Of a DNA stretch of 64,000 nt, positions 10,037-20,325 are shown piece by piece (positions within the stretch are counted from its first letter, which is position 1; each line of letters starts with the position of its first letter). Made by a program: the position numbers and the translations under genes. This stretch comes from Diploptera punctata (lineage: Eukaryota; Arthropoda; Insecta; Blattodea; Blaberidae). The stretch lies in assembly GCA_030220185.1 (NCBI GenBank), contig JASPKZ010003416.1:310001-374000 (forward strand), written 5' to 3'. A model generated the notes under the pieces. The model made no database searches. It worked only from the letters and a program-made list of their open reading frames with translations, and had not been told where the DNA came from.

Positions 10037-10649
10037 CAGTGCGATCAGTATAGCATTGGACAGCAGACGCGGGGTTTGTGCTGTGCCGTGCAGACACGGA
10101 ACTTGAAATGTGCGCAGACTCAGCTGTATACAATCACATCCCACGCATTCACTGTCGCAGTCAGATTGTGTGTTTCGAGTTGATAAGGTGATCGGTCGCT
10201 TTTCCTTGTGTACTGAATGGCGCGTGTATAAGTGTAAACTGAATGACGTGTGTATAAATGTAAAGTGTAAACTGTATAATGGCTAATAATTTTTCTACTG
10301 AACAACGTGTATTTATTTATGATCAATATTTATTAACTCAATCTGCCAGCCAAATACGAAGACTTTTTGAAACACGATTTCCGAGTGTAAAAATTCCGTC
10401 ACGTTCAAGAGTCTATAGTATGTACAACAAACTTTATAAAAAGGTGTCAAAAACGTATGGACAACGAAGGTGAACAGTTTCAGCACCTGCTTCAATAAAG
10501 ATGGTAAGTACGTAAATTTGTAAAATAGTTACGAAAATATGTGTGGTTGTATCACCACGATCCTACGCTGTCCGTTCCCCGCCGCGAGTGCACCAGCAGT
10601 GTATAATGAAATCCCCGCGTCTGCTGTCCAGTGCTATCTGATCGCACTG
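10037..10649 (+). mobile_element. TA-flanked DNA transposon derivative with DUF4817-like frame
   Basis: Terminal inverted repeats of about 38 bases: CAGTGCGATCAG... at 10037 and its complement ...CTGATCGCACTG ending at 10649, differing by one indel and one substitution. TA dinucleotides at 10035-10036 and 10650-10651 fit a TA target duplication, typical of the IS630/Tc1/mariner group. 613 bases, far too short for a full transposase; it holds one N-terminal transposase-like frame (10279-10473). Confidence 0.85.
10279..10473 (+). pseudogene. Truncated transposase N-terminus, DUF4817-like helix-turn-helix
   Basis: 64 codons starting MANNFSTEQRVFIYDQYLL, then SASQIRRLFETRFP and SRSRVYSMYNKL. The pattern (FS..ERVFI, a gap, F..RFP, then a P-S-R-S/T-V-Y segment) is that of the insect DUF4817 domain, a helix-turn-helix DNA-binding module found at the N-terminus of many insect transposase-like proteins. 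The frame stops before any catalytic DDE/D region. It lies centrally within a TIR-bounded 613-base element, so it is a remnant of the parent transposon. Function now unlikely. Confidence 0.7.
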
Positions 10650-10738
10650 TATAAATGGTATTAATACTGGGGGGGGGGGTTCCTTGAGGGACTAAGTGGG
10701 CAAACATGTGCTGGGTATTATTAATTCACCCAAATACT

Positions 10739-11013
10739 ATGAATATTAATCATAGAGGTACGACTCCTGCTAACACCGGCAGTGAAAGCAATAGAAGTAA
10801 AGCAGTGATTCCTACTGCTCAAACAAATAGTGGAATTCGTTCTGGTTTTATGCTGATAGGCTTTTTGTTAATAATAGTAGAAATAATAATATATTTCAGA
10901 GAGTTAGGTCACTATGATCTGCTCAAATCAGATATCGAGTATCTTAAATGGTTTTCCTTGGTTTTTTGTATCTCATGGAGTGCAAATTTAATTAGAGCAT
11001 ATCTGAACAATCT

Positions 11014-11079
<66 letters not shown>

Positions 11080-11122
11080 TATCCTCAACTCGTGTCTATC
11101 TCATGGTTGGGTAGAGGGATGA
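10739..11122 (+). CDS. Unrecognised frame with two hydrophobic segments
   Basis: Open from a possible ATG at 10739 (an in-frame ATG also at 10706). After a polar, Ser/Thr/Asn-rich start it has hydrophobic segments (FMLIGFLLIIVEIIIYF and WFSLVFCISWSANLI) that could span membranes, then runs into an (AAT)n microsatellite that translates as poly-isoleucine. The C-terminus is therefore artificial. I do not recognise it; it could be a transposon relic or noise. Low confidence that it is a gene. Confidence 0.15.
11014..11075. repeat. (AAT)n microsatellite
   Basis: AAT run adjoining the 3' end of the minus-strand SINE-G copy. Confidence 0.95.
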
Positions 11123-11405
11123 GGTGAGATTAGGCTTCTTAGATAGAGGTCCGTGAATGAGAAGGGTGCCCGCCTACCTCGCCTGACGTGCATTCACAGG
11201 AGCAGATGAAAGAAATGAAACAAAATGGATGAGATGAGTATGGAGAAATGGTGGAATCAAATTGTGGCAGGGTAAAACGAGTTAAAACCCCGAGAAAAAC
11301 ATGCCCAAGATCTGTTTCGTCCACCACGAAACCCACATGGAGTGACCGATACTCGATCTCGGGACCCCTGTGGAGTGAGGCGAGCGTCTAACCGCTTGCG
11401 CCGCC
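11076..11405 (-). mobile_element. SINE-G, uninterrupted copy
   Basis: Minus strand: tRNA-like head GCGGCGCAAGCGGTTAGACG with B-box-like GATCGAGTATCGGTCACTCC, body GTTTCGTGGTGGACGAAACA, and tail through CTCATCCCTCTACCCAACCA to the AAT run at 11014-11075. Serves as the template for the split copy at 7595-8475. Confidence 0.8.
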
Positions 11406-11406
11406 A

Positions 11407-11479
<73 letters not shown>

Positions 11480-11510
11480 GTAATAATAATAATAACAATA
11501 ATAATAATAA
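11406..11510. repeat. (AAT)n microsatellite
   Basis: Long AAT run with a few AGT/AAC variants at its end. Confidence 0.95.
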
Positions 11511-12105
11511 GGAAGTCATCTTGAGTTCTTACAGTTAAAACAACATATTACAAAATCTGCAGCATAGTGTAATTTGGTATCCAGTAGCGCAAAAGTAAAT
11601 GAAATTGTTTAATTTTTTACAAGAAAACAAAACAATGCAGCAATAAGAAACTGAAACAAAGTGACAAGTGATAGGATGATAGTGACATGTTTACGTGGCA
11701 TTGCCAATGTTTACGAGCATGATTCTGAAAGCTGTTTGCTACTAGAAAAACCTGGATTGCTCTCTTATGTGAGATTAAAATCACTGGAAAAAAATAAGTA
11801 TAACTAGAAATATACTAGCTATCACTGAAACGTCTCTATCACAGCCATCTGAAACATCAACGAGTTTACGACATCAACAAACTTTCATCTGAAGTAAAAT
11901 TAAATAATCAATTTTACTAGACAAATAAACATTTGATCCAATTAGAGCTCTGTGAATTCCCTGTCACACTTCTCTACATTAAACGATTGAAGTACCTAGT
12001 CTAAACCAGTAACGGCAGGATCGTTACATTAGAGCAAAGAGTAGGTCGGAGCAAAGTTAGGTGTCAATACTTTCAAATGTCATTATGATTCACCCTTGAG
12101 ATTGC
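11511..12105. other. No recognised feature
   Basis: AT-rich, apparently unique sequence. Confidence 0.4.
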
Positions 12106-12107
12106 TA

Positions 12108-12622
12108 CAGGATGTTTCAGAATAAGTATTACAGAGGGTTGTAGAGGGGACTTAGTAGATAATGTTTTGATAAGGAAACCATGTTCGGAAACTTAACATT
12201 TCGATATAAAATAAGTTTGAAGATCGAAACACAATGGGCTGATATCGTGTGTATTGTGTTTCAGAATAAGTATTACAGACTTCAAGCCTGTCGAGTTGGA
12301 GGAAGATCTTACACAAATTCTGGCGGCAGCAGAAATTATTGAGCACACACCAGGTTTTGTGGGGCGTGTGTATGAAAAATGTGCAACGAACAACAGGGTC
12401 GCCACGTGGAACCACACTTGTAGTACAACTCCTAGAAGTCTGGAATACTTATTCTGAAACGCAAGACATTCGTTATCAGCCCATTATGTTCCGATATTCA
12501 AATCTATTTTACATCGAAATTTACATTGTATTTTCCGGACATGGGTTCCTCATAAAAAATATATCTATTAAGTCCCCTCTACGACCCATAGAAGTTTATA
12601 ACACTTATTCTGAAACATACTG
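12108..12622. mobile_element. Element with nested inverted repeats (family L)
   Basis: Outer arms of about 150 bases are inverted copies: the left starts CAGGATGTTTCAGAATAAGT (12108) and includes GTAGAGGGGACTTAGTAGAT; the right ends with ACTTATTCTGAAACATACTG (12622). A second inverted pair using the same terminal motif (GTTTCAGAATAAGTATTACA near 12259; ACTTATTCTGAAACGC near 12450-12465) encloses a core with weak transposase-like coding (EHTPGFVGRVYEKC). A decayed arm occurs at 25745-25830. Probably a DNA transposon copy inserted into, or captured by, a relative. Confidence 0.65.
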
Positions 12623-13520
12623 CGCGATAGTGCGTTTTGTCGTACTTACAGCAATGGCGGCCGTGATTGAAAGTTCAACTTCCTATATTTCGGGGTTGCC
12701 AACCTAAATAACTATACTGTAATAAAATAACTGTACTGTACTATCACATATTACAAACTACGCGTGGGAAGTAAAATCACTGCCCTCTATGTATACTACG
12801 TACAATGTAATGTATGTTCAAAAAAAATATATATCCAAAAGCTAGTGTTAATATACATTATATGAAACAAATCATTGCATTTTAAATTAACTGAACTTTA
12901 TTTTAAACAATATAAAACAATAAATACATACTTTCCGCCATTTTATAACTGGTGTAACGGCCTCCTGTAATTTCAACTAATTAACATTGCCCATCTGTTA
13001 ACGTTAGTCATTTGTTTATAATGAACGCAAATATTTCCAACAAAGATGTTATTATTTTATTATTATTTATTATTTTGAAAACACCATCGCGCAAAAAATA
13101 ATGTACAACGCACGTTTGTGAAGTGTTTTACAGAATCTGGGAAATTAAAAATCTCGCTGTCGCTCGGTTTTTAAATATTTTCCTCACTTCTGTAAAGATC
13201 ACTTCCCAACCTCGCATCTTAATATACCATTGTAACCTGAGATGTGAGGAGTTTAGAAGCCAAGGGAGGTTGGATTATTAATAAATCTTGAGAAAATGAA
13301 GATATTGTTTGATCTGTGTCAGTTACTATTGGTAATTTTTTATTCAAATTAATATCACCTTATTATAAACTCGCTATCCAAACATTTGATAGCACATATC
13401 TCTTGTCCTGCGGAAACTGGCTCTTTGAGTTTGTAAGTTTGACGTCAGGTGCATTCGTAATATTGAAATTAATGTAATTAATGTAATGTAATTGTTCCCA
13501 TCCAATAATTAATAAAACTA
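12623..13520. other. No recognised feature
   Basis: AT-rich DNA, including a short TTATTATTT stretch near 13055. No gene or repeat family recognised. Confidence 0.4.
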
Positions 13521-13524
13521 AAGA

Positions 13525-13745
13525 GACAACATTCTACCTAAACCGGGAATTTGAACCCAAAATCTCCAGCTGTACGCGCTGCCGCATTAAACCGTTGTGC
13601 TACTTAGGCAATCCAGGTAGAGACAAATTTCCTCTATTTGAAATAAATATGTACCCTATTAATGAACTTCTATTCATATTACAACAGGTCGCTTCTACCA
13701 AGAATCATTACAATGCGATTTTATTCAGTGCTATATAAGCTAATT
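13525..13745 (-). mobile_element. SINE-H copy
   Basis: Minus strand: leader (GGTAGAAGCGACCTGTTGTA) followed by tRNA-like head (GCCTAAGTAGCACAACGGTT, B-box-like GGGTTCAAATTCCCGGTTTA). Same order as at 1-235 and 15060-15340, which shows that in this family the tRNA-like part lies downstream of the leader. Confidence 0.65.
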
Positions 13746-13746
13746 G

Positions 13747-14050
13747 TCCACCATTGTGGTCTCGAGGTAGCGTGCTGCCTTGTCACGCACCGGACCCGGG
13801 TACGATTCCCGGTCGGGACAGGCTACTGGATGAGGTTTTTTCCTCACCTGTAAGACAAATGTCAGGAAACTTGGGGCCCAACGGTCCCCGAAAATCATCC
13901 GGCCATCATCATCATCCTTCACCAGTGTGGAAAGCAACGGTAAGCTACCACACCTACAATTCCCTAGTAAAGCTGTAAATCATATCATTAAAACGCTATT
14001 ATTGCAGCGAAAGACCTGCCCTCGAGCAGAATTACTATAGAATAGAATAG
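13747..14050 (+). mobile_element. SINE-A, standard form
   Basis: tRNA-like head: TGTGGTCTCGAGGTAGCGTG (A-box region) and GGGTACGATTCCCGGTCGGG (B-box region). Body has TCACCTGTAAGACAAATGTC and a CATCATCATC run; the end is the conserved GACCTGCCCTCGAGCAGAAT then TACTATAG. Confidence 0.9.
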
Positions 14051-14254
14051 GATAAGCTAATTAGGCTAGAACGTTTATGATATAGCATATATTTTTTATG
14101 TTTCTCAAATATATAAAATGCTTTTTATACGAAAAATAATTGTATTAAAAGTACTTTGTTAAGTCATATTTATACATATTCGGCCATTTATATATGGGAG
14201 AGCATATTATAGCAATTTACTGGTAATATTCGTCATATTTTCACTCTTTTCCGA

Positions 14255-14593
14255 TTGAGGGTCTTTCCACTTTTCAGCGGTTGCCCTTTTACCAGCCGGC
14301 TGCTGGCCCTTCAAATCCACATGTGTCAATCACAGAGGTAGATGATCAACAGCCAGTGTAGGGGTGACATGTGGTTAGCATGTCGAGTCCCCCAGCCGTT
14401 ATAGCTCGTTCCTCAACCTGGAGCCGCTACTTATTGTAGCTACCCAATTGCCTCACGATGCTGGGTGGGCACCGGTCCCATGCTGGCCGAAATACCATGA
14501 GAAAATTTCTTCCCCCATGGAGACTCGAACCAGCGCAAGTCCCGTAGCTCTGCGCCAAGGCTTCCTACCTTAACCGCTCGGCTACGGCGCGAG
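14255..14593 (-). mobile_element. SINE-C, near complete
   Basis: Minus strand begins at a tRNA-like head (GCGCCGTAGCCGAGCGGTTA) with B box GGTTCGAGTCTCCATGGGGG; body contains TAGCTACAATAAGTAGCGGC and CACATGTCACCCCTACACTG. Family copies: 25319-25652, 32741-33060, 34100-34412, plus fragments. Confidence 0.9.
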
Positions 14594-14599
14594 ACATTT

Positions 14600-15055
14600 T
14601 CACTCTTTTAAGAATTAAATAACTTTTAACGTACAATTTTTTTCTTCCGTGTTTATTTTAGTTGTTAAATTTCTCAGAATTTTGTTTCTTGCAAAATTTA
14701 TCTTCCTCTCCTATTTAGTTTCAATTCACAATATGGACTTTTTCCTTACATATATACCTGAGCAAATATTTATGAATTGTCTTGCGACAAGCAGGTAGCT
14801 ACTGATAATTTTAATAAAATAGAAAGCATGCTTCAATATCAAATTCCAAACTTTAGTTTGTTTTTCATTTGCATCTTATTCTTAAATAAAGTCAATTTTC
14901 ATAAACCGATATACTAATTGATTTTACGACTAAAATTATTACATAATTATAATATTATTAGGTTATATTTTTATGTTAGGCCTACAGTGCATTTTTTTTG
15001 TAAATGTTAGGTCATTTTTTGTGGTTTTTCGCTGGTTTTTAGGTCATAAAAATCC
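14600..15055. other. No recognised feature
   Basis: AT-rich DNA without detectable coding or repeat identity. Confidence 0.4.
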
Positions 15056-15059
15056 CAGT

Positions 15060-15340
15060 CATACTAATTACAAACGTTTGTAGTTAGCTTATATGGCACT
15101 GAACAAATTCCCATTATGTTTTCCTGTTATAATTACGTTTGTAAATAACTTACATGGCACTGAATAATTTCCCTTTACAATGTCTTCTTAGTAGAAGCGA
15201 CCCTGTTACAATGTGAATAGAAATTCACTAATAGTGGATCACGGGAATTTCAGATAGAGAAAGATTTGTCTCTCTTTCTAGATGAACTAAGTAGCTTAAT
15301 GGTTTAGTGCGCCAGTACTTAGAGATGGACATTTTTTCTC
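15060..15340 (+). mobile_element. SINE-H copy with partial leader duplication
   Basis: TTAGCTTATATGGCACTGAA and AACTTACATGGCACTGAATA are two copies of the same leader segment, followed by TAGAAGCGACCCTGTTACAA and a poor tRNA-like head (AGTAGCTTAATGGTTTAGTG). Parallel to 1-235. Confidence 0.55.
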
Positions 15341-15870
15341 TTTAATATCCCTTTACATTCTATACGCTTTATATGTAATATGAAGATTATTATTTTTTTA
15401 GAAATAAAAAGGTTTTTTTAATGCACTGTTTTTAAGTAATACGCGTTTTGGCACAAACTCTTACGGTGTATTTTGCAATGTAGACATTGAAATGTTAAAA
15501 ATATTGTTTCTGGATATTAGTCAACCAAGCTCGAAGTAGGACAGAAGGAAAGCGTTGGTGTACGGCCGGCATATTGAAAACGTAATAGCGTGTTAGTTAA
15601 TAACGCCTGTTAGTAATCGACTTTTGCTGTCTATTACTTCCTAACTATTTACCTTCATTCCAAGACAGACATTTGCAACAGCTAAATCTAAGCCACGTCG
15701 ATCTTATCAGTAGGGTCCAGGAGTTTAGCCAAAAATAAAAATACATTGTAACTAGGCTTACGATTTTTAATTGTAATTTACACGACAAAAAAAAAAGGAA
15801 ATAAAAAAAAGGTGCTAAAATAAGTCAAAAGAAAAAAATGGGGGGGGAAAGAAGTCCTCTTTTTTTCATA
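15341..15870. other. No recognised feature
   Basis: AT-rich; contains homopolymer-rich stretches (A runs near 15787-15835, a G run near 15840). Confidence 0.4.
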
Positions 15871-15879
15871 GCCCATAAC

Positions 15880-16109
15880 TAGGGCTGGGATTTTTATGGA
15901 ATATAATATAAGGTTGCAAATGCAGGTAGTATATATTATTCAACTGTTTGTGTGTGAAACCAAAACAAAAGACATTCAGAAGTCTAACTTCTCATTATAC
16001 TAATTCAACTGTTTGTGTGTGAAACAAAAACAAAAGACAGTCATAAGTCTAACTTCTCATTATACTATGTTGCAATCTTAACTTTCAGTACATAAAAATC
16101 CTAACCCTA
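15880..16109. mobile_element. hAT-type MITE (family J), copy 1
   Basis: Terminal inverted repeats TAGGGCTGGGATTTTTATG / CATAAAAATCCTAACCCTA and a perfect 8-base target duplication CCCATAAC (15872-15879, 16110-16117). An 8-base TSD with a TAGGG-type end is the hAT signature. The interior is two tandem copies of a ~65-base unit containing TTCAACTGTTTGTGTGTGAA. 230 bases, non-coding. Other copies: 57808-58036 and about 59255-59500. Confidence 0.9.
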
Positions 16110-16364
16110 CCCATAACTGTTATTTATTAAAAAATTGAAAGTGTACAAAATTAAATGTTAGTATTTATAAAACAAAAGAGTGATCCAGTGATAACGTTTC
16201 CTGAGACGAAGCGTGCCCAGATTTTTTTTTCGGGGTTATACCTCACCTGTTAGACAAATGTTTAAAAAATTTGAAGTCTTAATAGTTTCCGAATATAATA
16301 TGGACATCACAATCACCCGTATCAAATCCGCCTTGATTAGTATGAATCTATGAGTGAATGGTGT
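16110..16364. other. No recognised feature
   Basis: AT-rich; a piece near 16230-16260 (ACCTCACCTGTTAGACAAAT) resembles a SINE-A body fragment. Confidence 0.35.
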
Positions 16365-17113
16365 GTCATGTCTCGGAGGTAGCCCTAAAATTGATCTGCT
16401 CACTTATCCAGCGGGATCCTCCATGTCCTTCTGTGGTAAAATAAATACGTGTGATCAAGAGTTTAAAACTTTGACTTCTCGCAGCATATTCATAATGCTT
16501 GCATACGTTTCATTTCCAACATCCGCCGTTATTATCATATTTCTGAACTCTTTAATAATCTCTCTTGGCTTCGTCTTAACCACAGAGGTAAATTGCACTG
16601 TCTTTTCTTCTTTCCAACTTCTGTACTCTTGCATTCCTAGTTACCTGGCGTCCAGATTTGAGAAATTATCTTCTCACCACAATTTTTACACTAGGTCACA
16701 AGATAACAGTCTGCTTAACAATCCTTCTCCACATCACCTCTTCTTATTCTTTCACAGCAGCATCTGCCCGCTCCTGGAATTCCCTCCCTCGATATATCAA
16801 GGATTGTCGCACACTTTACACTTTTAAGTCACGATTATACAATTCCTTATTGTTAAATAATTATTTTCCCCCACAATCAAATTTATTCTATGTCATTAGT
16901 CATTTTATTTTCATTTTTCTATCTTGTACAATTTATATTTTATTCCTAAATGTAGAGTAAATCAACATGTGCGTAGATAATAATTGTATTGCAGGTATAC
17001 CATGTACGTATATTTTAATTTAGATATAATATATATTATTGTATTTTTTCTAACCTAGTTGAATGATAGGCAAGGCCTTAAGGCCTTAAGTATGCCAGGT
17101 ACAATAAAATTAA

Positions 17114-17148
<35 letters not shown>

Positions 17149-17150
17149 TG
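16365..17150 (+). mobile_element. NLR-W fragment with upstream module
   Basis: 16365-16480 (CTCACTTATCCAGCGGGATC, CTCCATGTCCTTCTGTGGT) matches 38215-38330. From about 16610 the RT C-terminus is readable in two frames (LASRFEKLSSHHN; then SARSWNSLPRYIKDCRTL), so a frameshift separates them. The 3' end has AAGGCCTTAAGGCCTTAAG, a TGCCAGGTACAATAAAAT motif and an ATT run (17113-17147). Confidence 0.75.
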
Positions 17151-17189
17151 TTTGGTGAAGCAAGAATATTACAAAAAATAGAAAATTAC

Positions 17190-17639
17190 AAATATATTAA
17201 ACTATAATTCAGAGCATTTTAACATATGGTGCTGAAGTTAGGCAAATTCCTATCAGGGAAATGAAAAGAATTTTAAGTACAGAAATGGATGTTTTAAGAA
17301 GATCAGCTGTAAAATCTAGAATGGATAGAATACGAAATAAAGAAATAAGGGAAATTATGGGTGTACAAGAGGAGCCGGACATCATAGACATTATAGAAAA
17401 GAAAAGATTACAGTGGTATGGCCATGTGAAAAGAATGCCAGAGCAAAGATTGCCTAAAATTATTATGGAATGGATCCCAATAGAAAGGAGGAAGAGAGGA
17501 AGACCGAAGAAAACTTGGATAGAAGGGGTACAAGCGGCTATGGATATCAGAGGATTCGAGGAAGATCAATGGATGGACAGAGAAAAATGGCGTTTGGTTT
17601 CCGGAAGACGGCGGCAGCTGCTATGATACCGGGATGATG

Positions 17640-17640
<1 letters not shown>
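17190..17640 (+). mobile_element. RTE-C tail, well preserved
   Basis: An open stretch (17261-17626) encodes the C-terminus of a non-LTR reverse transcriptase: DVLRRSAVKSRMDRIRNKEI, RLQWYGHVKRMPEQRLPKI, RKRGRPKKTWIEGV, then WRLVSGRRRQLL and stop. The WYGHV.RM and GRP..TW blocks mark the usual tail of such elements. Ends GGCAGCTGCTATGATACCGG followed by GATGATTATT repeats. Copies: 47470-47840, 50920-51410, 62060-62480 (-). Confidence 0.8.

Positions 17641-17676
<36 letters not shown>
17636..17676. repeat. (ATT)n microsatellite
   Basis: ATT run forming the simple-repeat tail of the RTE-C copy. Confidence 0.9.
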
Positions 17677-17677
<1 letters not shown>

Positions 17678-17689
17678 ACTTCTTTCCCA

Positions 17690-18650
17690 ATAGGTCGTGA
17701 CCTTACAGTCTCAGAGTCGTAATGCTGGGAATCATCACCAGGTCAGTAAACTCGGAAACGGAGAAAGCGCGGTCTTTTGGGTGTGGGATTTGCGCCGACT
17801 CCTGGACCGGGTGACCCAAGGACAATCTATGAGGTCGTCAGGAGTTGAGCGACCTGACGTACTAATGCTCAGGCTGGACCCACTTCAGCAACAAAACACG
17901 TCCTCAGCTGGTGCACTGGGGGAATAGTCGGTGGATCTGCTCGACAGTCCTCCCGGCTAAGTCCAAGGAACTCGCGAACCATTAGTGGGGTCGGCAGGAG
18001 ATGAGCGCCCTGTCGTACTATTTTGCTTACTGTGGGAGCTTGCGAGCTCCTAGTCGGCCCTTAACGGCAACAGGACACGTCCCTGGGGGGCGAACCAGGG
18101 CACGGCTCGGACCAGCGCAGTGGGGAGCAACTGTGCTGGCTCGCGGCTCAGCCTACGGGCTCGTGGACCAACTGTGGGGTCGCCAGGAGATGAGTACCTG
18201 GAAGTACTATAATCTCACACTGTGGGGCTTGAGGATTCAAGCCCTAGCCGGTCTCACAACGGCTGCAGGATGCGTCCCTGGAGGCAGAACAGAAAAATGG
18301 TCGGTGGATCTGCGACAGCAATCCTCCCGGCTAGGCTCAAGGAGCCCGCGAACCAACTGTGGGGACATCAGGAATGAGCGACCTGATGTACTATATAGCT
18401 CAGCAATTTCCTCCGAAGTTGCGACTCCAACACTTTCTCCCTGAGGTGTTGGTTTTATTGCCTGTGAACTTGAATGTGATCGCGATGTAGAAAAGGGAGG
18501 ACAAGAATTCTGGACTTGGGAGTAGGGCCTTCTGGCCGAGGTATCCCAAGGGGTGGTGGAAATGGGTCCAGATGATCCAGTCTGAGTGCGTGGGACATGT
18601 AAAAGTACCTACAAAGGAAGAGGTTGAGCTAGGTAAGGAAATAACTAAAT
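17690..18650 (+). repeat. GC-rich island of about 187-base tandem repeats
   Basis: Four imperfect units are marked by a motif of the form GTCG(C)CAGGAGATGAGCG followed by TGTACTA/CGTACTA near 17830-17865, 18003, 18191 and 18378 (spacings about 155, 188, 187). CAGTCCTCCCGGCTAAG and its variant recur about 371 bases apart, twice the unit. GC content is far higher than the surroundings. Frames here (17697-17927, 18001-18444) are probably incidental. It could be the repeated 5' untranslated region of a non-LTR element or a decayed satellite. Confidence 0.55.
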
Positions 18651-18653
18651 AAA

Positions 18654-18872
18654 TTATATTTTATCAAGTATAAAAAGATATTGATGCTTCCAAGTAGAAA
18701 TGTGTTGTAGGATACGGTCAGTCTTTTGTTTATCACTCTGTGATTCCTGAATCTTAAATAGCGCATCATACAATGGTTTCATACTTTCGATGAAATCCTG
18801 TTTGACTTCTGAGACAGATATAAGGCCAACTTCGGCATGGCAAACACTATATTTGTTATGCAGAGCTTCCAT
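18654..18872 (-). CDS. Unrecognised short frame, Lys/Gln-rich
   Basis: 72 codons, polar and helix-prone (VKQDFIESMKPLYDALFKIQ then ESQSDKQKTDRILQHIS). No signature residue pattern that I recognise, and no clear splice signals. Its 5' end overlaps an NLR-W fragment on the other strand, so the start is not trustworthy. It may be a transposon or host pseudogene fragment. Confidence 0.15.
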   Translation of the reverse strand: MEALHNKYSVCHAEVGLISVSEVKQDFIESMKPLYDALFKIQESQSDKQKTDRILQHISTWKHQYLFILDKI

Positions 18873-19070
18873 TCGCTATCTTCCCACCATAACTTAAACA
18901 CACGACCGAGAGAAAATTTAACTCTGACTATTCCTCTATATCGAACAACTCACTATTCATCATCCTTCCTTATTTCAGCCACCCGACTCTGGAATTCCCT
19001 CCCCTTGTATATCAAGGACTGCCCGACTCAAAAACAATCTAAAAAAACTCACTATGCATTTCCTTAGACA
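18862..19070 (+). mobile_element. NLR-W fragment
   Basis: Reads LSSHHNLNTRPRENLTL, then SATRLWNSLPLYIKDCPT: the NLR-W C-terminus. The terminal 3' region is absent. Confidence 0.75.
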
Positions 19071-19074
19071 ATCT

Positions 19075-19355
19075 AATATATAAAAATCAATGTTTGTTTG
19101 TTTATTTGAAAATGGAAATGGAAAATGTGCTACAACTGACTTTAAACAAATGATGATTTCTGTATCAGTGGAAAAGATCAGTTTTAAATTGCATAAACTT
19201 TGTGAGTAATTGCTGCAACCTGTGAAGTATTTGCTAGTATAATATATAACCGTGTCCCATGTACACTTTTACATTTTAATCTTTCTTTACGAAGCCAATT
19301 ACTTAATCAAATTATAGGTTATTATCATTGCTATTTTTCTCTCTTTCTTGTCAAC
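19075..19355. other. No recognised feature
   Basis: AT-rich sequence without identified features. Confidence 0.35.
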
Positions 19356-19359
19356 TCCA

Positions 19360-19763
19360 TAAGGTAAAGTAATCACATTGCTGGCCTCAGGAGGCCCTTG
19401 GGATAGTAGGAGGTTAAGGCTCCCACTATTTCTGGACAATCGGCACTTGATGTCAGCCGGCAAGGATTAAGATGAAATAATTGTTTTATTCTCATAACTA
19501 TTAAAAAAATCGCCCCATTAATATTAATTTCATATACAATCAATTTTAATGGATTTATTATTTTAATCATTCTTCCTCGTGACGGCAGCCTTTACCAGAA
19601 CAAGCGTCTGGTACTCATTTCCGTTAGAGGCTGAGTCGACCCCAGGGCCAGGGTGCCACAAGAAGGTTTGGGTCAGTTTAAAAATCCTGACCCCACCGGG
19701 ACTCGAACATCGACCTTCCGGCTTGTAGCGCAGTGCTTGAACCACTACTCTACGGCGTGCCCC
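19360..19763 (-). mobile_element. SINE-D interrupted by about 115 bases
   Basis: Tail and body at 19360-19460 and body plus head at 19578-19763 (minus strand: TAGCGCAGTGCTT region reversed; GTCGATGTTCGAGTCCCGGT). In intact copies CTGACATCAAGTG continues through GGCTGACAACCC; here about 117 AT-rich bases (19461-19577) replace about 13 bases of element. An insertion-deletion rather than a clean insertion. Confidence 0.75.
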
Positions 19764-19955
19764 GTTATATTGTGTAGCCTATACCTGTATCATTAATCAA
19801 AATGTAGATAGTTCATAATTGTTATTATATCATTTAACCCTGGTGAAGAAGAAGAGAAAACCTAAGTTCATAACTCCAGCAGGTAAAATAAATAAATATA
19901 AATAAAATAAATAGATCCCAGCAATCGCATATTTTCCACACCTGTGGGGGGTTAG
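19764..19955. other. No recognised feature except a GGTAAAATAAATAAAT end
   Basis: CCAGCAGGTAAAATAAATAA near 19877 resembles a retrotransposon 3' end like that of NLR-W; otherwise nothing identified. Confidence 0.3.
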
Positions 19956-19959
19956 TCCG

Positions 19960-20325
19960 AATTATTTTTCCTAACATGAGATGAAGAGACAGGTGGATGG
20001 AGAATACTACATAACAGTGAACTACATGGTCTTTATAGGAAGATAGATATAATAAGAACAGTTAAGTCTCTTAGACTGCGATGGACACGAATGGGGAATG
20101 AAAGATGTGCATGGAAGTTTTTGTACGAAAACCAGAGGGAAAATGCCCAGTTGGTAGACAAAAAATGAGTTGGGAGAATAACATTAACTATAATTTGAGA
20201 GAAGTAGATTATACAGGGGATGATTGGAAAACATTAGCTCAGGATAGGGATATATGGAGAGCTTATGTCCGCGCGGCCATGAACCTACGGGTTTGTTAGT
20301 GCCAGTGAGTTAGTTAACATGAGGT
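19960..20325 (+). mobile_element. RTE-A tail
   Basis: Encodes FVRKPEGKCPVGRQKMSWEN, INYNLREVDYTGDDWKTL and RAAMNLRVC before the terminal TAGTGCCAGTGAGTTAGTTA. Earlier part (ATGAAGAGACAGGTGGATGG) is in another frame. Broken 3' fragment of the family at about 43250-46465. Confidence 0.85.

Noticed and set aside
11342..11524. Frame encoding poly-isoleucine
   Set aside because: Direct translation of an AAT microsatellite.
13754..13978. Histidine-rich small protein (HHHHPSP...)
   Set aside because: Translation of the CATCATCATC run within SINE-A; the same 'peptide' appears in every SINE-A copy.
16354..16827. 157-codon open frame
   Set aside because: It spans the NLR-W upstream module and RT tail in a frame that only partly matches; the other frame carries the WNSLP block.
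17697..18444. Two short GC-rich coding frames
   Set aside because: They fall in tandem repeats and change register from unit to unit.
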